DNA from: an uncultured Pelagibacteraceae bacterium
Lineage (GTDB): Bacteria; Pseudomonadota; Alphaproteobacteria; Pelagibacterales; Pelagibacteraceae
Reading direction: 5' to 3'
NCBI GenBank assembly: GCA_902580115.1
Contig: CACHJN010000006.1
Span: forward strand, 1 to 62,915
Length of the DNA: 62,915 nucleotides
Position 1 is the first letter of the stretch; each line of letters starts with the position of its first letter. Below are positions 28,790 to 38,870 of the stretch, in pieces. Made by a program: the position numbers and the translations under genes. The notes below the pieces were generated by a model. That model saw nothing but the letters and a program-made list of their open reading frames with translations, was not told the DNA's origin and searched no databases.

Positions 28790-29581
28790 TTATTCTCCGA
28801 CATTTATCAAAGTTCCTCTAATTTTTGCCCCAGCATATGAAATATAAAAAACCGCAACCCCTAGCATGAAGTAAAAAATAGAAATGGTTATCGCTAAAAA
28901 TATTTGAGTATAACTTATAATATCATTAATTAAAATGTTTCTCATTTCTTCAAAAATATGAACTAAAGGTAGTATTTTTGCAATTAACTGCAACCATTCA
29001 GGTAAGATTTCTATGGGGTAATATATGCATCCTAGCGGTGCCAAAAAAAATAGACTTGCCCAGGCTATATTTTCAAATGAGGGACCAAATCTTATTAACC
29101 CAGATGTTACCAATAAACCTAAAGTAATTCCAAATATATAAAGACTTAGTAATAAAGATATCAATGGCAAACCAATTTTAAAAATAGAAACTCCAAACAA
29201 AGGTATGGCAAGTAATGCAGCTGGAACCATACCTATCAGCGTTCTTACAATTGCCGTTAATGTTAAGGCAGCAATTATTTCTTTAATTTTTATCGGTGAA
29301 ATAAATAAATTCGTAAAATTTCTACTCCATATCTCCTCCAAAAACATCATGTTATAGCTTATACTTGATCTAAAAAGAAAATCGTAAAGTATAGCTGCTG
29401 ATAAAATTACACCAACAGTATTATTATAATAAGATGAACTTAAAGTGAAAAACTTTGATATGAACCCCCACAAAAATATTTGAATACTTGGCCAATAAAT
29501 TAAATCTAAAATTCTTGGAAATGAACTTTTGATTAAATAAAAATGCCTTAAACTTAGACCGTAAACTTTATTCCAATTCAT
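28790..29581 (-). CDS. ABC-2 type transporter permease
   Basis: A 263-residue integral membrane protein with about six membrane helices. The opening MNWNKVYGLSLRHFYLIKSSFPRILDLIYWPSIQIFLWGF is typical of the NodJ/DrrB-like ABC-2 permease group. It overlaps its ATPase gene by 14 nt, so the two form an exporter. Family members move lipids, polysaccharides or drugs outward; the GT17 and oxygenase downstream suggest a glycan or modified small molecule, but the substrate cannot be told. Confidence 0.85.
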   Translation of the reverse strand: MNWNKVYGLSLRHFYLIKSSFPRILDLIYWPSIQIFLWGFISKFFTLSSSYYNNTVGVILSAAILYDFLFRSSISYNMMFLEEIWSRNFTNLFISPIKIKEIIAALTLTAIVRTLIGMVPAALLAIPLFGVSIFKIGLPLISLLLSLYIFGITLGLLVTSGLIRFGPSFENIAWASLFFLAPLGCIYYPIEILPEWLQLIAKILPLVHIFEEMRNILINDIISYTQIFLAITISIFYFMLGVAVFYISYAGAKIRGTLINVGE

Positions 29582-30302
29582 TTTTGTTTCTCGCTAATTT
29601 TAAAAAAGTATCCTCTAAATTATTTCTACCATGTTTATCGATTAAAGATTGACATGTTCCTCTATCAACTATTTCACCCTCTTTCATCATGATTACCTGG
29701 TCACAGAGTCTTTCCACCTCTTTCATGTTATGAGATGCTAATAGTATTGAAACTTTATTTTTTGACTTATAATCCTCTATGTAGTTTCTTACAAAATCTC
29801 CAATATCAGGATCTAGACTAGCAGTTGGTTCATCTAAAAATAAAATTTTAGGATTGTTAATAAGTGATTTCGCTAAGGAAACCCTATTTTTTTGTCCAGA
29901 TGATAACTCTCCTGTTTTTTTGTTTAAAAATATACTTAAATTTAAGTCATTAGAAACTTCTTTTATTCTTCTAGTTAAATCTTTTACACCATATAGTCTA
30001 CCGTATATCTCTAAATTTTCTTTAACAGTTAATTTTTTGGGCAACTCAACATATGGTGATGCAAAATTAAATTGACTTAATATTTTTTCTCTATTTAAAT
30101 TTTCAAAATTTTCGTCATCTATAAGAATTTTACCATTTGAAGGTTTAATTAATCCAAGTAGCATCCCTATTGTGGTTGTTTTTCCACATCCATTTGGCCC
30201 CAAAACACCTAATGTCTGCCCACTATCAATATGAAAGTTTATATTTTTTACTGCAGTGAAATTTTTAAACTTTTTTTCCAAATTTTTAACTTCTAGTTTC
30301 AT
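29568..30302 (-). CDS. ABC transporter ATP-binding protein
   Basis: A 244-residue ABC ATPase. Walker A GPNGCGKT is at 35-42, the signature LSSGQ at 133-137, Walker B ILFLDEP at 153-159, and the switch His is in LLASHNMKEVERLCDQV. It energises the permease encoded just downstream. Its start shares one base with the end of the tsaC-like gene. Confidence 0.93.
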   Translation of the reverse strand: MKLEVKNLEKKFKNFTAVKNINFHIDSGQTLGVLGPNGCGKTTTIGMLLGLIKPSNGKILIDDENFENLNREKILSQFNFASPYVELPKKLTVKENLEIYGRLYGVKDLTRRIKEVSNDLNLSIFLNKKTGELSSGQKNRVSLAKSLINNPKILFLDEPTASLDPDIGDFVRNYIEDYKSKNKVSILLASHNMKEVERLCDQVIMMKEGEIVDRGTCQSLIDKHGRNNLEDTFLKLARNKNELE

Positions 30303-31252
30303 TATTTTGAAGCCCTTTTAAGTCTATCATTGATTGCAATTCCAACTCCTGTGTTAGGAATTTTCGAAACATAAATTTTTTTATATCCTCTTTTTTTAAT
30401 ACTTCTAAAAAACTTATATAAGTTTTTAGCAGCCTCATTTAAATTAGATTTTCTACTTAAATTAAAAGAGTTTCTTGTCACAGGGTATTTTTTTCCAAAA
30501 GTTATAAATGCGTATTTATCAGGACATTTTTTTTTATTTAAATACATAGGTATGCCCGGTGAATAATGTTTTTTTAACAATCCTGGCGATTTAAGAATTG
30601 TTTGATTTGTTAAAATTTTTAATTTTGTTTTTAAAACATTCTCAATTTGTTTAGGGGTGATTATTCCTGGCCTTAAAATACATATTTTACCGACTAAATT
30701 TAAAACAGTTGACTCTATGCCAATTTTTGAAATACCACCATCAACCACTTTAATTTTATTATTGAATTCTTCAAATACATCCAAAGGCTTTACTGGGCTT
30801 ACACCAGATGACTTGTTGGCGCTTGGCATTGCTAAAGGAAATTCAAGTTTTTTTAATAATGTTCTTATTATTTTATTTTTTGGAAATCTAATACCTACTG
30901 TTTTTAAATTTCCACAAGCCAGAGGTTTAATTTTGGAATTGTTTTTTTTCTTTACAATATAAGTAATTGGCCCTGGACTAAATTTTTTGTAAATTTTATT
31001 AAATTTTACGTCTAGTAACACATCTTTTTTGGCACGACTCAAATTATAATAATGAACAATAAGGGGATTTTTTTTCAATCTTTTCTTTACTTTAAAAATT
31101 TTTTTAATTGCAATATTAGAATATGCATTGCCAGCTAAACCATATACAGTTTCTGTTGGCAAACCAATTATGCCATCTTTTTTGAGAATATTAATAATTT
31201 TAATTAAATTCTTTGAATTAAATTTGATTATATTTGAATAGATATTCTTCAT
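30302..31252 (-). CDS. L-threonylcarbamoyladenylate synthase (Sua5 type)
   Basis: A 316-residue Sua5/YrdC enzyme that makes threonylcarbamoyl-AMP for t6A37 in ANN-decoding tRNAs. The N-terminal YrdC domain has GLPTETVYGLAGNAY, KxR-type KVKKRLKKNPL, and the PSANKSSGVSP segment. The remaining ~110 residues form the Sua5 C-terminal domain (SPGLLKKHYSPGIPM...), so this is Sua5 rather than short TsaC. It is divergent from xseB and is the first gene of the unit that continues into the ABC exporter. Confidence 0.92.
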   Translation of the reverse strand: MKNIYSNIIKFNSKNLIKIINILKKDGIIGLPTETVYGLAGNAYSNIAIKKIFKVKKRLKKNPLIVHYYNLSRAKKDVLLDVKFNKIYKKFSPGPITYIVKKKNNSKIKPLACGNLKTVGIRFPKNKIIRTLLKKLEFPLAMPSANKSSGVSPVKPLDVFEEFNNKIKVVDGGISKIGIESTVLNLVGKICILRPGIITPKQIENVLKTKLKILTNQTILKSPGLLKKHYSPGIPMYLNKKKCPDKYAFITFGKKYPVTRNSFNLSRKSNLNEAAKNLYKFFRSIKKRGYKKIYVSKIPNTGVGIAINDRLKRASK

Positions 31253-31273
31253 AATTTATTTAATATACAATAA

Positions 31274-31498
31274 ATGACTAGTAAAAATATTCCAGCAGAT
31301 ATTAAGAACAAATCAATAAAAGAGACTAAAGAAGAAATCAATAAAATTTTGGATAAAATTGAGAAAGGTGAGACAAATCTTGAAAACCATACTGACGACT
31401 ATGATATGCTTCTTAAATTGAACAAACATATGGATGATCTTTTTAAAAAAAAATTAAAAGAAATTAATTCATTAGGTAATAAAAATGCTAAAAAATAG
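31274..31498 (+). CDS. xseB: Exodeoxyribonuclease VII small subunit
   Basis: A 74-residue helical protein matching XseB: an alpha-hairpin with LDKIEKGETNLENHTDDYDMLLKLN. It binds the XseA catalytic subunit, which is not in this window. The order xseB-ispA-dxs is conserved in many proteobacteria and supports the call. It overlaps ispA by 14 nt. Confidence 0.85.
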   Translation: MTSKNIPADIKNKSIKETKEEINKILDKIEKGETNLENHTDDYDMLLKLNKHMDDLFKKKLKEINSLGNKNAKK

Positions 31499-32360
31499 AT
31501 TAAAATTAAATGCAAAAAAAATTGATTTGTTTTTAAAAAAATATTTAAAAGGCCAAAAAAGAAGTTTATTAATTAGTCCAATGAATTATGGCGTCTTATC
31601 TGGAGGAAAAAAAATTAGGTCAAGCGTTATTTTAGCCACTGGAAAATTATACAACCTTAAATCAAATAAATTATTAAATATTTGTGGTGCCGTTGAATGT
31701 ATTCATTCATACTCATTAATTCATGACGATTTACCTTGTATGGATAATGATAAACTTAGAAGGGGAAAGGCCACAGCTCATATTAAGTATGGAGAGTCTA
31801 CAGCAGTACTAGCAGGAAATTCTCTACTAACTTTAGCATTTGAAATGATTTCTGATTATAGATTTAACATTAAAGATAAAAATAAAATTTTACTTATTAA
31901 AAAATTAGCAGAGTGCTCTGGCCATACTGGTATAGCAGGAGGCCAAGAATTAGACTTGAAATATGAAAAAAAAAGAAAGAATTTTAAAGACATAATAAAT
32001 ATGCAAAGAAAAAAAACAGGAAAATTGTTTAGTTTTTGTTGCTTTGCTGCTGGTCAAATTGCTGGTAAAAGCGATAAAGCAAATAGAGATTTGATCACAT
32101 TAGGAGAAGATATTGGATTATTATTTCAATTAGCTGATGATTTTTTAGACGTAAAAGGAAAATCGAAATATACTGGTAAAACAGTAAACAAAGACAAAAA
32201 AAAAGGAAAATCTACAATTGTTAATTTAGTAGGTTATAATAACGCTTATGATTATGCTATTAACTTAAAAAAAAAAATATTGAGAAAACTTGAAAAACAT
32301 GGAAATAAAGCGAACGACTTGAAAAGTATTGTAAATTTTATTTTAGAAAGAAAATATTAA
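31485..32360 (+). CDS. ispA: Farnesyl/geranyl diphosphate synthase
   Basis: A 291-residue trans-prenyltransferase. The first aspartate-rich motif DDLPCMDND is at 81-89, the second is [10 protein letters not shown], and the CLD-like substrate region is KKIRSSVIL. It condenses IPP with DMAPP and GPP to FPP, feeding quinone, undecaprenol and possibly retinal pathways. It lies directly upstream of dxs (1-nt overlap). Confidence 0.93.
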   Translation: MLKNRLKLNAKKIDLFLKKYLKGQKRSLLISPMNYGVLSGGKKIRSSVILATGKLYNLKSNKLLNICGAVECIHSYSLIHDDLPCMDNDKLRRGKATAHIKYGESTAVLAGNSLLTLAFEMISDYRFNIKDKNKILLIKKLAECSGHTGIAGGQELDLKYEKKRKNFKDIINMQRKKTGKLFSFCCFAAGQIAGKSDKANRDLITLGEDIGLLFQLADDFLDVKGKSKYTGKTVNKDKKKGKSTIVNLVGYNNAYDYAINLKKKILRKLEKHGNKANDLKSIVNFILERKY

Positions 32361-34279
32361 TGGCTAAATTACTAGATAAAATTAATTATCCTTCAGATCT
32401 TAGAAAGTTTGAGAAAAAGGACTTAAAACAAATTTCTGAAGAGCTGAGAACAGAGCTAATAGATGTAGTTTCAGAAACAGGTGGTCATTTAGGAGCTGGC
32501 CTTGGTGTAGTAGAGTTAACCGTTGCATTACACTATGTTTTTAATACTCCAAAAGACAAATTAGTTTGGGATGTAAGTCACCAATGCTATCCTCATAAGA
32601 TTTTAACAGGCAGGAAAAAAGAAATTAGAACTTTAAGAAAAGGTGGAGGATTATCAGGCTTCACTAAAAGAGAAGAGAGTGAGTACGATCCATTCGGTGC
32701 AGCCCACAGTTCGACTTCAATTTCCTCAACTTTAGGAATGTCAGTTGCGAAGAAACTGTCAAATGACAATAACAATGTTATAGCAGTAATAGGAGACGGT
32801 GCTATGAGCGCTGGAATGGCCTATGAAGCAATGAATAATGCCGGAGCATTAAAATCTAAGTTAGTTGTGATTTTAAATGATAACGAAATGTCCATCGCTA
32901 AACCTGTCGGAGCGATGAGCAAATATTTAGCAAAATTACTATCTGGAAAGTTATATTTTAGTTTAAGAGAAACAATTAAATTAATTACCTCAGCATTTTC
33001 AAAAAGGTTTAGCCAAAAAGCCGGGAAAGCAGAGGACATTTTGAGAGGAATTGTGACAGGAGGCACATTGTTCAGCGAGCTAGGATTTTACTATATAGGA
33101 CCAATTGATGGACACGATGTTGATTATTTAGTTCAAATTTTAGAAAATGTAAAAAAGTCCAAACATGAAGGCCCAATTTTAATTCATGCCATAACCCAAA
33201 AAGGAAAAGGTTACAAACCTGCAGAGGACTCTGGAGATAAATATCATGGAGTTTCGAAATTTAACATTTCTACAGGTCAACAAAGTAAATCAAAATCTAA
33301 TGTGCCTTCATATACAAAAGTATTCTCAGAAACTTTAATAAAACATGCTGAGAAAGATACTAAAATTATTGGGATTACTGGAGCTATGCCTTCTGGAACT
33401 GGCCTTAATTTATTTGAGAAAAGATTTCCTGATAGAATGTTTGATGTAGGTATAGCTGAACAACATGCAGTAACGTTTGCAGCTGGTTTAGCTACAGAAG
33501 GATATAAACCCTATGCTGCTATTTATTCAACATTTTTACAAAGAGCTTATGATCAAGTTGTACATGATGTTGCTTTGCAATCTCTTCCAGTTAGATTTGC
33601 TATAGATAGAGCAGGATTAGTAGGAGCGGATGGACCAACTCATGCAGGCTCTTTCGATATAACTTACTTATCTACTTTACCAAATTTTGTTGTGATGGCT
33701 GCAAGTGACGAATCAGAACTAGTCAAAATGATAAATACTTCGGTCCATATTAATGATAGACCATCTGCTTTTAGATATCCAAGAGGAAACGGTGTTGGTG
33801 TAGAGTTGCCAGGAATAGATGAAATTTTAGAAATAGGTAAAGGGAAGATAGTTTGTGAGGGAAAACAAGCCGCAATATTAAATTTTGGAGCTAGGTTAGA
33901 TGAGTGTAAAAAAGCTAAGGAAATTTTGGAAAAAAAAGGAATCAAGATATCAATAATAGATGCTAGATTTGCTAAACCATTAGATGAAAAATTAATTCTT
34001 GAATTAGCCTCAAACCATGAATTAATTTTAACAATTGAAGAGGGCTCTATAGGAGGATTTGGCTCTCATGTTATGAAACTTCTCTCTGATAGAGGTGTTT
34101 TTGACAAAGGACTTAAATTTAGATCAATGTTTTTACCAGATATTTTTATAGACCAAGATACTCCTGAAAAAATGTACGAGAAAGCTGGTTTAAACTTTAA
34201 TTCCATCGTTGAAAAAATTGAAGAAGCTCTTAAATCAAACATTATATTTGCAAAAAATAAAAATAAATTTTCAAATTAA
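32360..34279 (+). CDS. dxs: 1-deoxy-D-xylulose-5-phosphate synthase
   Basis: A 639-residue TPP enzyme that makes DXP from pyruvate and glyceraldehyde-3-phosphate, the first step of the MEP isoprenoid pathway. [15 protein letters not shown], the TPP motif [18 protein letters not shown] and the C-terminal [15 protein letters not shown] are diagnostic. The stop shares the four bases TTAA with the convergent aroC stop. Confidence 0.97.
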   Translation: MAKLLDKINYPSDLRKFEKKDLKQISEELRTELIDVVSETGGHLGAGLGVVELTVALHYVFNTPKDKLVWDVSHQCYPHKILTGRKKEIRTLRKGGGLSGFTKREESEYDPFGAAHSSTSISSTLGMSVAKKLSNDNNNVIAVIGDGAMSAGMAYEAMNNAGALKSKLVVILNDNEMSIAKPVGAMSKYLAKLLSGKLYFSLRETIKLITSAFSKRFSQKAGKAEDILRGIVTGGTLFSELGFYYIGPIDGHDVDYLVQILENVKKSKHEGPILIHAITQKGKGYKPAEDSGDKYHGVSKFNISTGQQSKSKSNVPSYTKVFSETLIKHAEKDTKIIGITGAMPSGTGLNLFEKRFPDRMFDVGIAEQHAVTFAAGLATEGYKPYAAIYSTFLQRAYDQVVHDVALQSLPVRFAIDRAGLVGADGPTHAGSFDITYLSTLPNFVVMAASDESELVKMINTSVHINDRPSAFRYPRGNGVGVELPGIDEILEIGKGKIVCEGKQAAILNFGARLDECKKAKEILEKKGIKISIIDARFAKPLDEKLILELASNHELILTIEEGSIGGFGSHVMKLLSDRGVFDKGLKFRSMFLPDIFIDQDTPEKMYEKAGLNFNSIVEKIEEALKSNIIFAKNKNKFSN

Positions 34280-35358
34280 CTACATTGAGCTTTATTCATC
34301 ATGTATTGATCTAATATAACGCACGCCAGCATAGCTTCACCTATCGGTACAGCTCTAATTCCTACGCATGGGTCATGTCTGCCTTTGACAGAAATTTTAG
34401 TATTTTTTCCTTTTTTATTTATAGTTTCCCTACTATTTAAAATAGAGGAAGTAGGTTTAACTGCAAATGATGCAATAATTTCTTGGCCTGATGAAATACC
34501 GCCTAAAATTCCTCCAGCTTTATTACTTTTAAAACTGATTTTTCCTGCACCACCTCGAATTTCATCAGAATTTTCCTCTCCAGTTAAGTATGCGGATCCC
34601 ATCCCAGCTCCAATATTAACTCCCTTAACTGCGTTAATACTCATAAGTGCCGAAGCTATATCTGCATCAAGTTTTGAGTAAATTGGAGAACCTAATCCAA
34701 CTGGAACACCTCTTGCCCTAAGTTCTATTACAGCTCCACAAGATGAACCTGACTTTCTTATTCCCAATAAATATTTTTCCCATAATTTTACTGACGACTT
34801 ATCTGGACAAAAGAATGGATTTTTTCTTATTTCTTTATCATTCCATTTTGAACTATTGCATCCCATTATACCTAATTGAGTTACAGCTCCAACTATATTA
34901 AATTTTTTTCCAATTATTTTTTTAAGAACAATTTTAGCTATCGCGCCCGCAGCCACTCTGCTTGCAGTTTCTCTTGCAGATTGACGACCTCCGCCTCTAT
35001 AATCTCTTATTCCGTACTTTTTAAAATAAGTAAAATCAGCGTGACCTGGCCTAAACTTATCTTTTATAGACTCATAATCTCTTGATCTTTTATCTTCATT
35101 ATAAATAATCATTGAAATGGGAGTTCCTGTAGTCTTCCCTTGAAATACACCTGATAAGATGGAAACCTTATCGCTCTCTTTCCTTTGTGTTGTAAATTTT
35201 GACTGTCCAGGTCTTCTCTTGTCCATATCTTTTTGAATTTCTTTCTCTGATATAGGGATATTTGGTGGACAACCGTCAACTATACAGCCAATAGCTGGCC
35301 CGTGGGACTCTCCCCAAGTAGTGAACCTAAAAATTTTTCCAAAAGTATTAAAAGACAT
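34276..35358 (-). CDS. aroC: Chorismate synthase
   Basis: A 360-residue FMN-dependent enzyme converting EPSP to chorismate, the last shared step of aromatic biosynthesis. Signatures include [20 protein letters not shown] near the N-terminus, the central [22 protein letters not shown], and [18 protein letters not shown]. It is convergent with dxs, sharing the stop tetranucleotide, and divergent from pdxH by 34 nt. Confidence 0.97.
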   Translation of the reverse strand: MSFNTFGKIFRFTTWGESHGPAIGCIVDGCPPNIPISEKEIQKDMDKRRPGQSKFTTQRKESDKVSILSGVFQGKTTGTPISMIIYNEDKRSRDYESIKDKFRPGHADFTYFKKYGIRDYRGGGRQSARETASRVAAGAIAKIVLKKIIGKKFNIVGAVTQLGIMGCNSSKWNDKEIRKNPFFCPDKSSVKLWEKYLLGIRKSGSSCGAVIELRARGVPVGLGSPIYSKLDADIASALMSINAVKGVNIGAGMGSAYLTGEENSDEIRGGAGKISFKSNKAGGILGGISSGQEIIASFAVKPTSSILNSRETINKKGKNTKISVKGRHDPCVGIRAVPIGEAMLACVILDQYMMNKAQCS

Positions 35359-35392
35359 AGTTATTTAATGTATAAATTATTTTAAATAAATT

Positions 35393-36022
35393 ATGAATCA
35401 AAATAATGGCAAAAACTCTCTAGGTTTGGATAAATGCTTTGAAGAAGCCAATAATCCAATAGAATTATTCAAAAAATGGTTCGCTAAAGCCGAAGAGACT
35501 GAAATTAATGACCCAAATGCCGTTGCGGTAGCTACAGTGGATGATGATAATCAACCAAGTGTAAGAATGGTATTGCTTAAAGGGTTGAGTGATAAAGGTT
35601 TTGTTTTTTATACAAATTTTAATAGTAAAAAAGGAAGTGATTTAAAGATTAATAAAAAATCATCTATGTGTTTTCATTGGAAAAGTATTAGAAGACAAGT
35701 AAGAATAGTTGGAAGAGTTGAAAAAGTAACAGATAAAGAGGCAGATGATTATTATAACTCAAGACCATATAAAAATAAGATTGGCGCTTGGGCTTCCTCA
35801 CAATCTGAAATTTTAGATAAAAGAGATGATTTTATACAAAAAATTAAAACTTATGAAAAAAAATATCCATCTAATAACGTACCTAGACCTCCGCATTGGT
35901 CCGGATGGAGATTAATGCCATCGCAAATTGAATTTTGGTTAGATGGAGAGGGCCGAATACACGAAAGATTAAATTATAAAAAAGAAAATGGAAGTTGGAA
36001 AAAAGAACTTTTATATCCTTAG
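35393..36022 (+). CDS. pdxH: Pyridoxamine 5'-phosphate oxidase
   Basis: A 209-residue FMN enzyme oxidising PNP/PMP to pyridoxal phosphate. PNAVAVATVDDDNQPSVRMVLLKG, FYTNFNSKKGSDL and the C-terminal WSGWRLMPSQIEFWLDGEGRIHERL are typical, with the final Arg-Leu motif present. The stop overlaps the convergent polyprenyl synthase stop (TTAG). Confidence 0.96.
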   Translation: MNQNNGKNSLGLDKCFEEANNPIELFKKWFAKAEETEINDPNAVAVATVDDDNQPSVRMVLLKGLSDKGFVFYTNFNSKKGSDLKINKKSSMCFHWKSIRRQVRIVGRVEKVTDKEADDYYNSRPYKNKIGAWASSQSEILDKRDDFIQKIKTYEKKYPSNNVPRPPHWSGWRLMPSQIEFWLDGEGRIHERLNYKKENGSWKKELLYP

Positions 36023-37032
36023 AAAGATCTATTTAAACTAAAACTTGATAAGTTTTGTAATATATTTTTTTCCTTGTTATTTGGAAAAATAGCTAGAGCA
36101 TCTCTTGATACATTCACAAAATATTCAGCTCTCTTTAAACTTTCTTCTACGGCTTTATACTTGTTAATAAGCGATAATACTTCACTGAAATCATCTTCAG
36201 TTCTTTTTTCTTTTTTAAATATTTCCTTTAAAAAATTTTTTTCTTCATCATTAGCTCTTTGAAAAATAATTATCAATGGCAAAGTTGTTTTACCTTCATA
36301 AAAATCTTTTCCAATTTCTTTTCCAAACAAAATTTCTTTTGCAAAATAATCTAAAGCATCATCAGCAATTTGAAAAGCTAAACCTAAATTTTTTCCGTAA
36401 GAAGCTAAAGCTTCCTTTTCCTTAGTGTCAAGTTTACCTAAACAAGCACCTGTTTTAGTTGCCGCAGAAAATAAAGCAGCTGTTTTTAAATTGATGATTT
36501 TCGTGTATGTCTCCTCCAAAAGATCTGCTTCACCTTTGTGTTGTAATTGTAAAACCTCTCCCTGCGCAATTTTTGAAGAAGTAGAAGATAATAATTTTAA
36601 TATTTCTAAATCTCCATCATCTACCATAATTTCGAAACATCTGCTTAATAGATAATCTCCAGTCAAAATTGAAGATTGATTACCCCAAATATTATTTGTA
36701 GTTTTATTTCCTCTTCTCAAATCACTCTCGTCAATTACGTCGTCGTGCAATAAAGTTGCAGAATGAATTAATTCAACACAGCTAGCCAGATTAATATCTC
36801 TGTCACCCAAATCATAACCAGCTAATTTAGCTGAGCCTAAAGTTAAAAGAGCTCTCAATCTTTTGCCACCTGAATTTAAATGATGTTTTGTCATTTTCTG
36901 AATAAGATCAACCTTACTCTCAAGTTTAAGATTTATTAATTCCTCTACTTTATCTAGTTTGTTAGCTACTAGATTTCTCAAATCAAGGTAAGCAGAATTT
37001 GCCGAATTTTTTAGTGGTATTACTGATCCCAT
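36019..37032 (-). CDS. ispB: Polyprenyl (octaprenyl-type) diphosphate synthase
   Basis: A 337-residue long-chain trans-prenyltransferase. The first aspartate-rich motif is DDVIDESD (97-104) with LRRG after it; the second is IADDALDYFA. Length and the HSATLLHDDVID context match the solanesyl/octaprenyl synthases that make the ubiquinone side chain, distinct from the shorter IspA at 31485. Chain length cannot be fixed from sequence. Confidence 0.92.
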   Translation of the reverse strand: MGSVIPLKNSANSAYLDLRNLVANKLDKVEELINLKLESKVDLIQKMTKHHLNSGGKRLRALLTLGSAKLAGYDLGDRDINLASCVELIHSATLLHDDVIDESDLRRGNKTTNNIWGNQSSILTGDYLLSRCFEIMVDDGDLEILKLLSSTSSKIAQGEVLQLQHKGEADLLEETYTKIINLKTAALFSAATKTGACLGKLDTKEKEALASYGKNLGLAFQIADDALDYFAKEILFGKEIGKDFYEGKTTLPLIIIFQRANDEEKNFLKEIFKKEKRTEDDFSEVLSLINKYKAVEESLKRAEYFVNVSRDALAIFPNNKEKNILQNLSSFSLNRSF

Positions 37033-37140
37033 ACTTAGTTTTTACACAACCTAACCGAAATATAATATTCTTATTTAAAACCTGTTGCCGCACCTTCAAT
37101 TCAACTAGGAGTAGCGTAATAATTGATTAAAATTTTTTAT

Positions 37141-37169
37141 AGTATTGATATAAGTAAAATATTAATACT
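37141..37169. repeat. Inverted repeat just upstream of the S49 peptidase gene
   Basis: AGTATTGATAT, a seven-base spacer AAGTAAA, then ATATTAATACT: 11-base arms with one non-identical position that would form a G-U pair in RNA. It ends 5 nt before the ATG at 37175, where no Shine-Dalgarno is seen. It could be an operator or a 5'UTR hairpin. Nothing else is seen in the 142-nt gap between ispB and this gene. Confidence 0.4.
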
Positions 37170-37174
37170 CATTT

Positions 37175-37987
37175 ATGTTTTCATTATTTAAAAAAAAAAT
37201 AATTATACCTCATGTCAGGATGACTGGAGTGATAGGTTCTGTAGGAAGATTTAAACAAGGTATAGATTTAGCTAATCAGCAGGAAATTCTTAAAAAAGCA
37301 TTTTCTTACAAAAAAGCGAAAACTGTAGCGATCTCAATTAATTCTCCAGGAGGGTCACCAGTTCAATCACATTTGATTTATAGTTATATCAGACAATTAG
37401 CTAAAAAAAACAAGACCAAGGTCATTATATTTGCTGAGGATGTAGCTGCATCAGGCGGTTACTTTATTGCATGCGCTGGAGATGAAATCTACGCTAATTC
37501 AAGTTCTATAATTGGATCTATTGGCGTGATATCGGCATCATTTGGTTTCAAAGATCTTATTAAAAAAATAGGAGTTGAACGAAGAATTTATACAGCAGGT
37601 AAAAATAAAAGCACTCTAGATCCTTTTGTAGAGGAGAAACAAGAGGATGTTGAAAGATTAAAAAAAATACAATTAGACCTGCACTCAGACTTTATAAAAA
37701 TCGTAAAACAAAGTAGGGGCGAAAAAATTAAAGAACCAGAAAAAAATAATATATTTACCGGTGAATTTTGGGCGGGGTCAGTAGCTCTTAAACTTGGATT
37801 AATTGACGGGATAGGAAATGCAGATCAAGTATTAAGAGAAAAATTTGGAGATAAAGTAATTATTAAAAAATTTGAAAAACAAAAAGGATTTTTAGCAAAA
37901 AAATTATCTTCATCATTAGATAATCAAATTGAAAGAATTTTTGAAAATCTTGAAGAAAAAAGTTTATGGCAAAGATTCGGCTTATAA
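37175..37987 (+). CDS. S49-family peptidase (SppA/SohB-like)
   Basis: A 270-residue ClpP/crotonase-fold serine peptidase. INSPGGSP (55-62) and the nucleophile Ser93 in EDVAASGGYFIAC are clear; SSIIGSIGVISA follows, and a Lys-rich TAGKNKSTLDPF segment may hold the catalytic Lys. SppA proteins degrade cleaved signal peptides at the membrane. No N-terminal membrane helix is evident (MFSLFKKKIIIPHVRMTG), so this may be soluble or peripheral. It is followed immediately by glyQ. Confidence 0.85.
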   Translation: MFSLFKKKIIIPHVRMTGVIGSVGRFKQGIDLANQQEILKKAFSYKKAKTVAISINSPGGSPVQSHLIYSYIRQLAKKNKTKVIIFAEDVAASGGYFIACAGDEIYANSSSIIGSIGVISASFGFKDLIKKIGVERRIYTAGKNKSTLDPFVEEKQEDVERLKKIQLDLHSDFIKIVKQSRGEKIKEPEKNNIFTGEFWAGSVALKLGLIDGIGNADQVLREKFGDKVIIKKFEKQKGFLAKKLSSSLDNQIERIFENLEEKSLWQRFGL

Positions 37988-38866
37988 ATGCTAAAAAAGA
38001 AAAAAAACGATAATTCTAAAGGTCAGACATTTCAAGAATTAGTAATGAGTCTGCAAAAGTTCTGGGGCAAATATGGATGTGTGTTGCTTCAACCTTATGA
38101 TTTAGAAGTAGGCGCAGGAACTTTTCATCCTGCGACCACATTAAGATCTTTGGGCCCTAACCCATGGAAAGCTGCTTACGTCCAACCATCAAGACGACCT
38201 ACTGATGGACGTTATGGAGAAAATCCAAATAGGTTACAACATTATTACCAATTTCAAGTTATTATTAAACCTTCACCAAAAAATATTAAAAATATTTATT
38301 TAAAAAGCCTTTCTGCAATTGGAATAGACGTTAAGAAACATGACATGAGATTCGTAGAAGATGATTGGGAAAGCCCAACCCTAGGAGCTGCTGGTTTAGG
38401 ATGGGAGGTTTGGTGTGATGGTATGGAGATAACTCAATTTACTTACTTTCAACAAATGACCGGCATAGACTGCAAACCTGTTCCAGTAGAACTTACATAT
38501 GGTTTAGAAAGATTGTGTATGTTTGTACAGGGCAAGAAAAATGTCTTTGACATCGAATGGAATAGAGAAGGAGTCAAATACGGGGATGTTTTTCATCAAT
38601 CAGAAAAAGAATTTTCAGCATATAATTTTGAATATGCAGATACAAAAATTTTACTATCAAATTTTATGCAAGCTGAAAAAGAATGTAAATCCCTTTTGGA
38701 TAAAAAACTTGCTCTTCCAGCGTATGACCAGTGTTTAAAAGCTAGTCACATATTTAACTTACTTGACGCAAGAGGAGTAATAGGAGTTGCAGAAAGAGCA
38801 AACTACATTGACAGAATAAGAGAATTATCCAAAGGATCAGGAAAATTATGGTTAGAAAGCCAGTAA
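37988..38866 (+). CDS. glyQ: Glycyl-tRNA synthetase alpha subunit
   Basis: A 292-residue catalytic subunit of the tetrameric bacterial Gly[37 protein letters not shown] and [29 protein letters not shown] are diagnostic. It pairs with glyS 4 nt downstream. It starts directly after the peptidase stop codon. Confidence 0.97.
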   Translation: MLKKKKNDNSKGQTFQELVMSLQKFWGKYGCVLLQPYDLEVGAGTFHPATTLRSLGPNPWKAAYVQPSRRPTDGRYGENPNRLQHYYQFQVIIKPSPKNIKNIYLKSLSAIGIDVKKHDMRFVEDDWESPTLGAAGLGWEVWCDGMEITQFTYFQQMTGIDCKPVPVELTYGLERLCMFVQGKKNVFDIEWNREGVKYGDVFHQSEKEFSAYNFEYADTKILLSNFMQAEKECKSLLDKKLALPAYDQCLKASHIFNLLDARGVIGVAERANYIDRIRELSKGSGKLWLESQ

Positions 38867-38870
38867 CATT

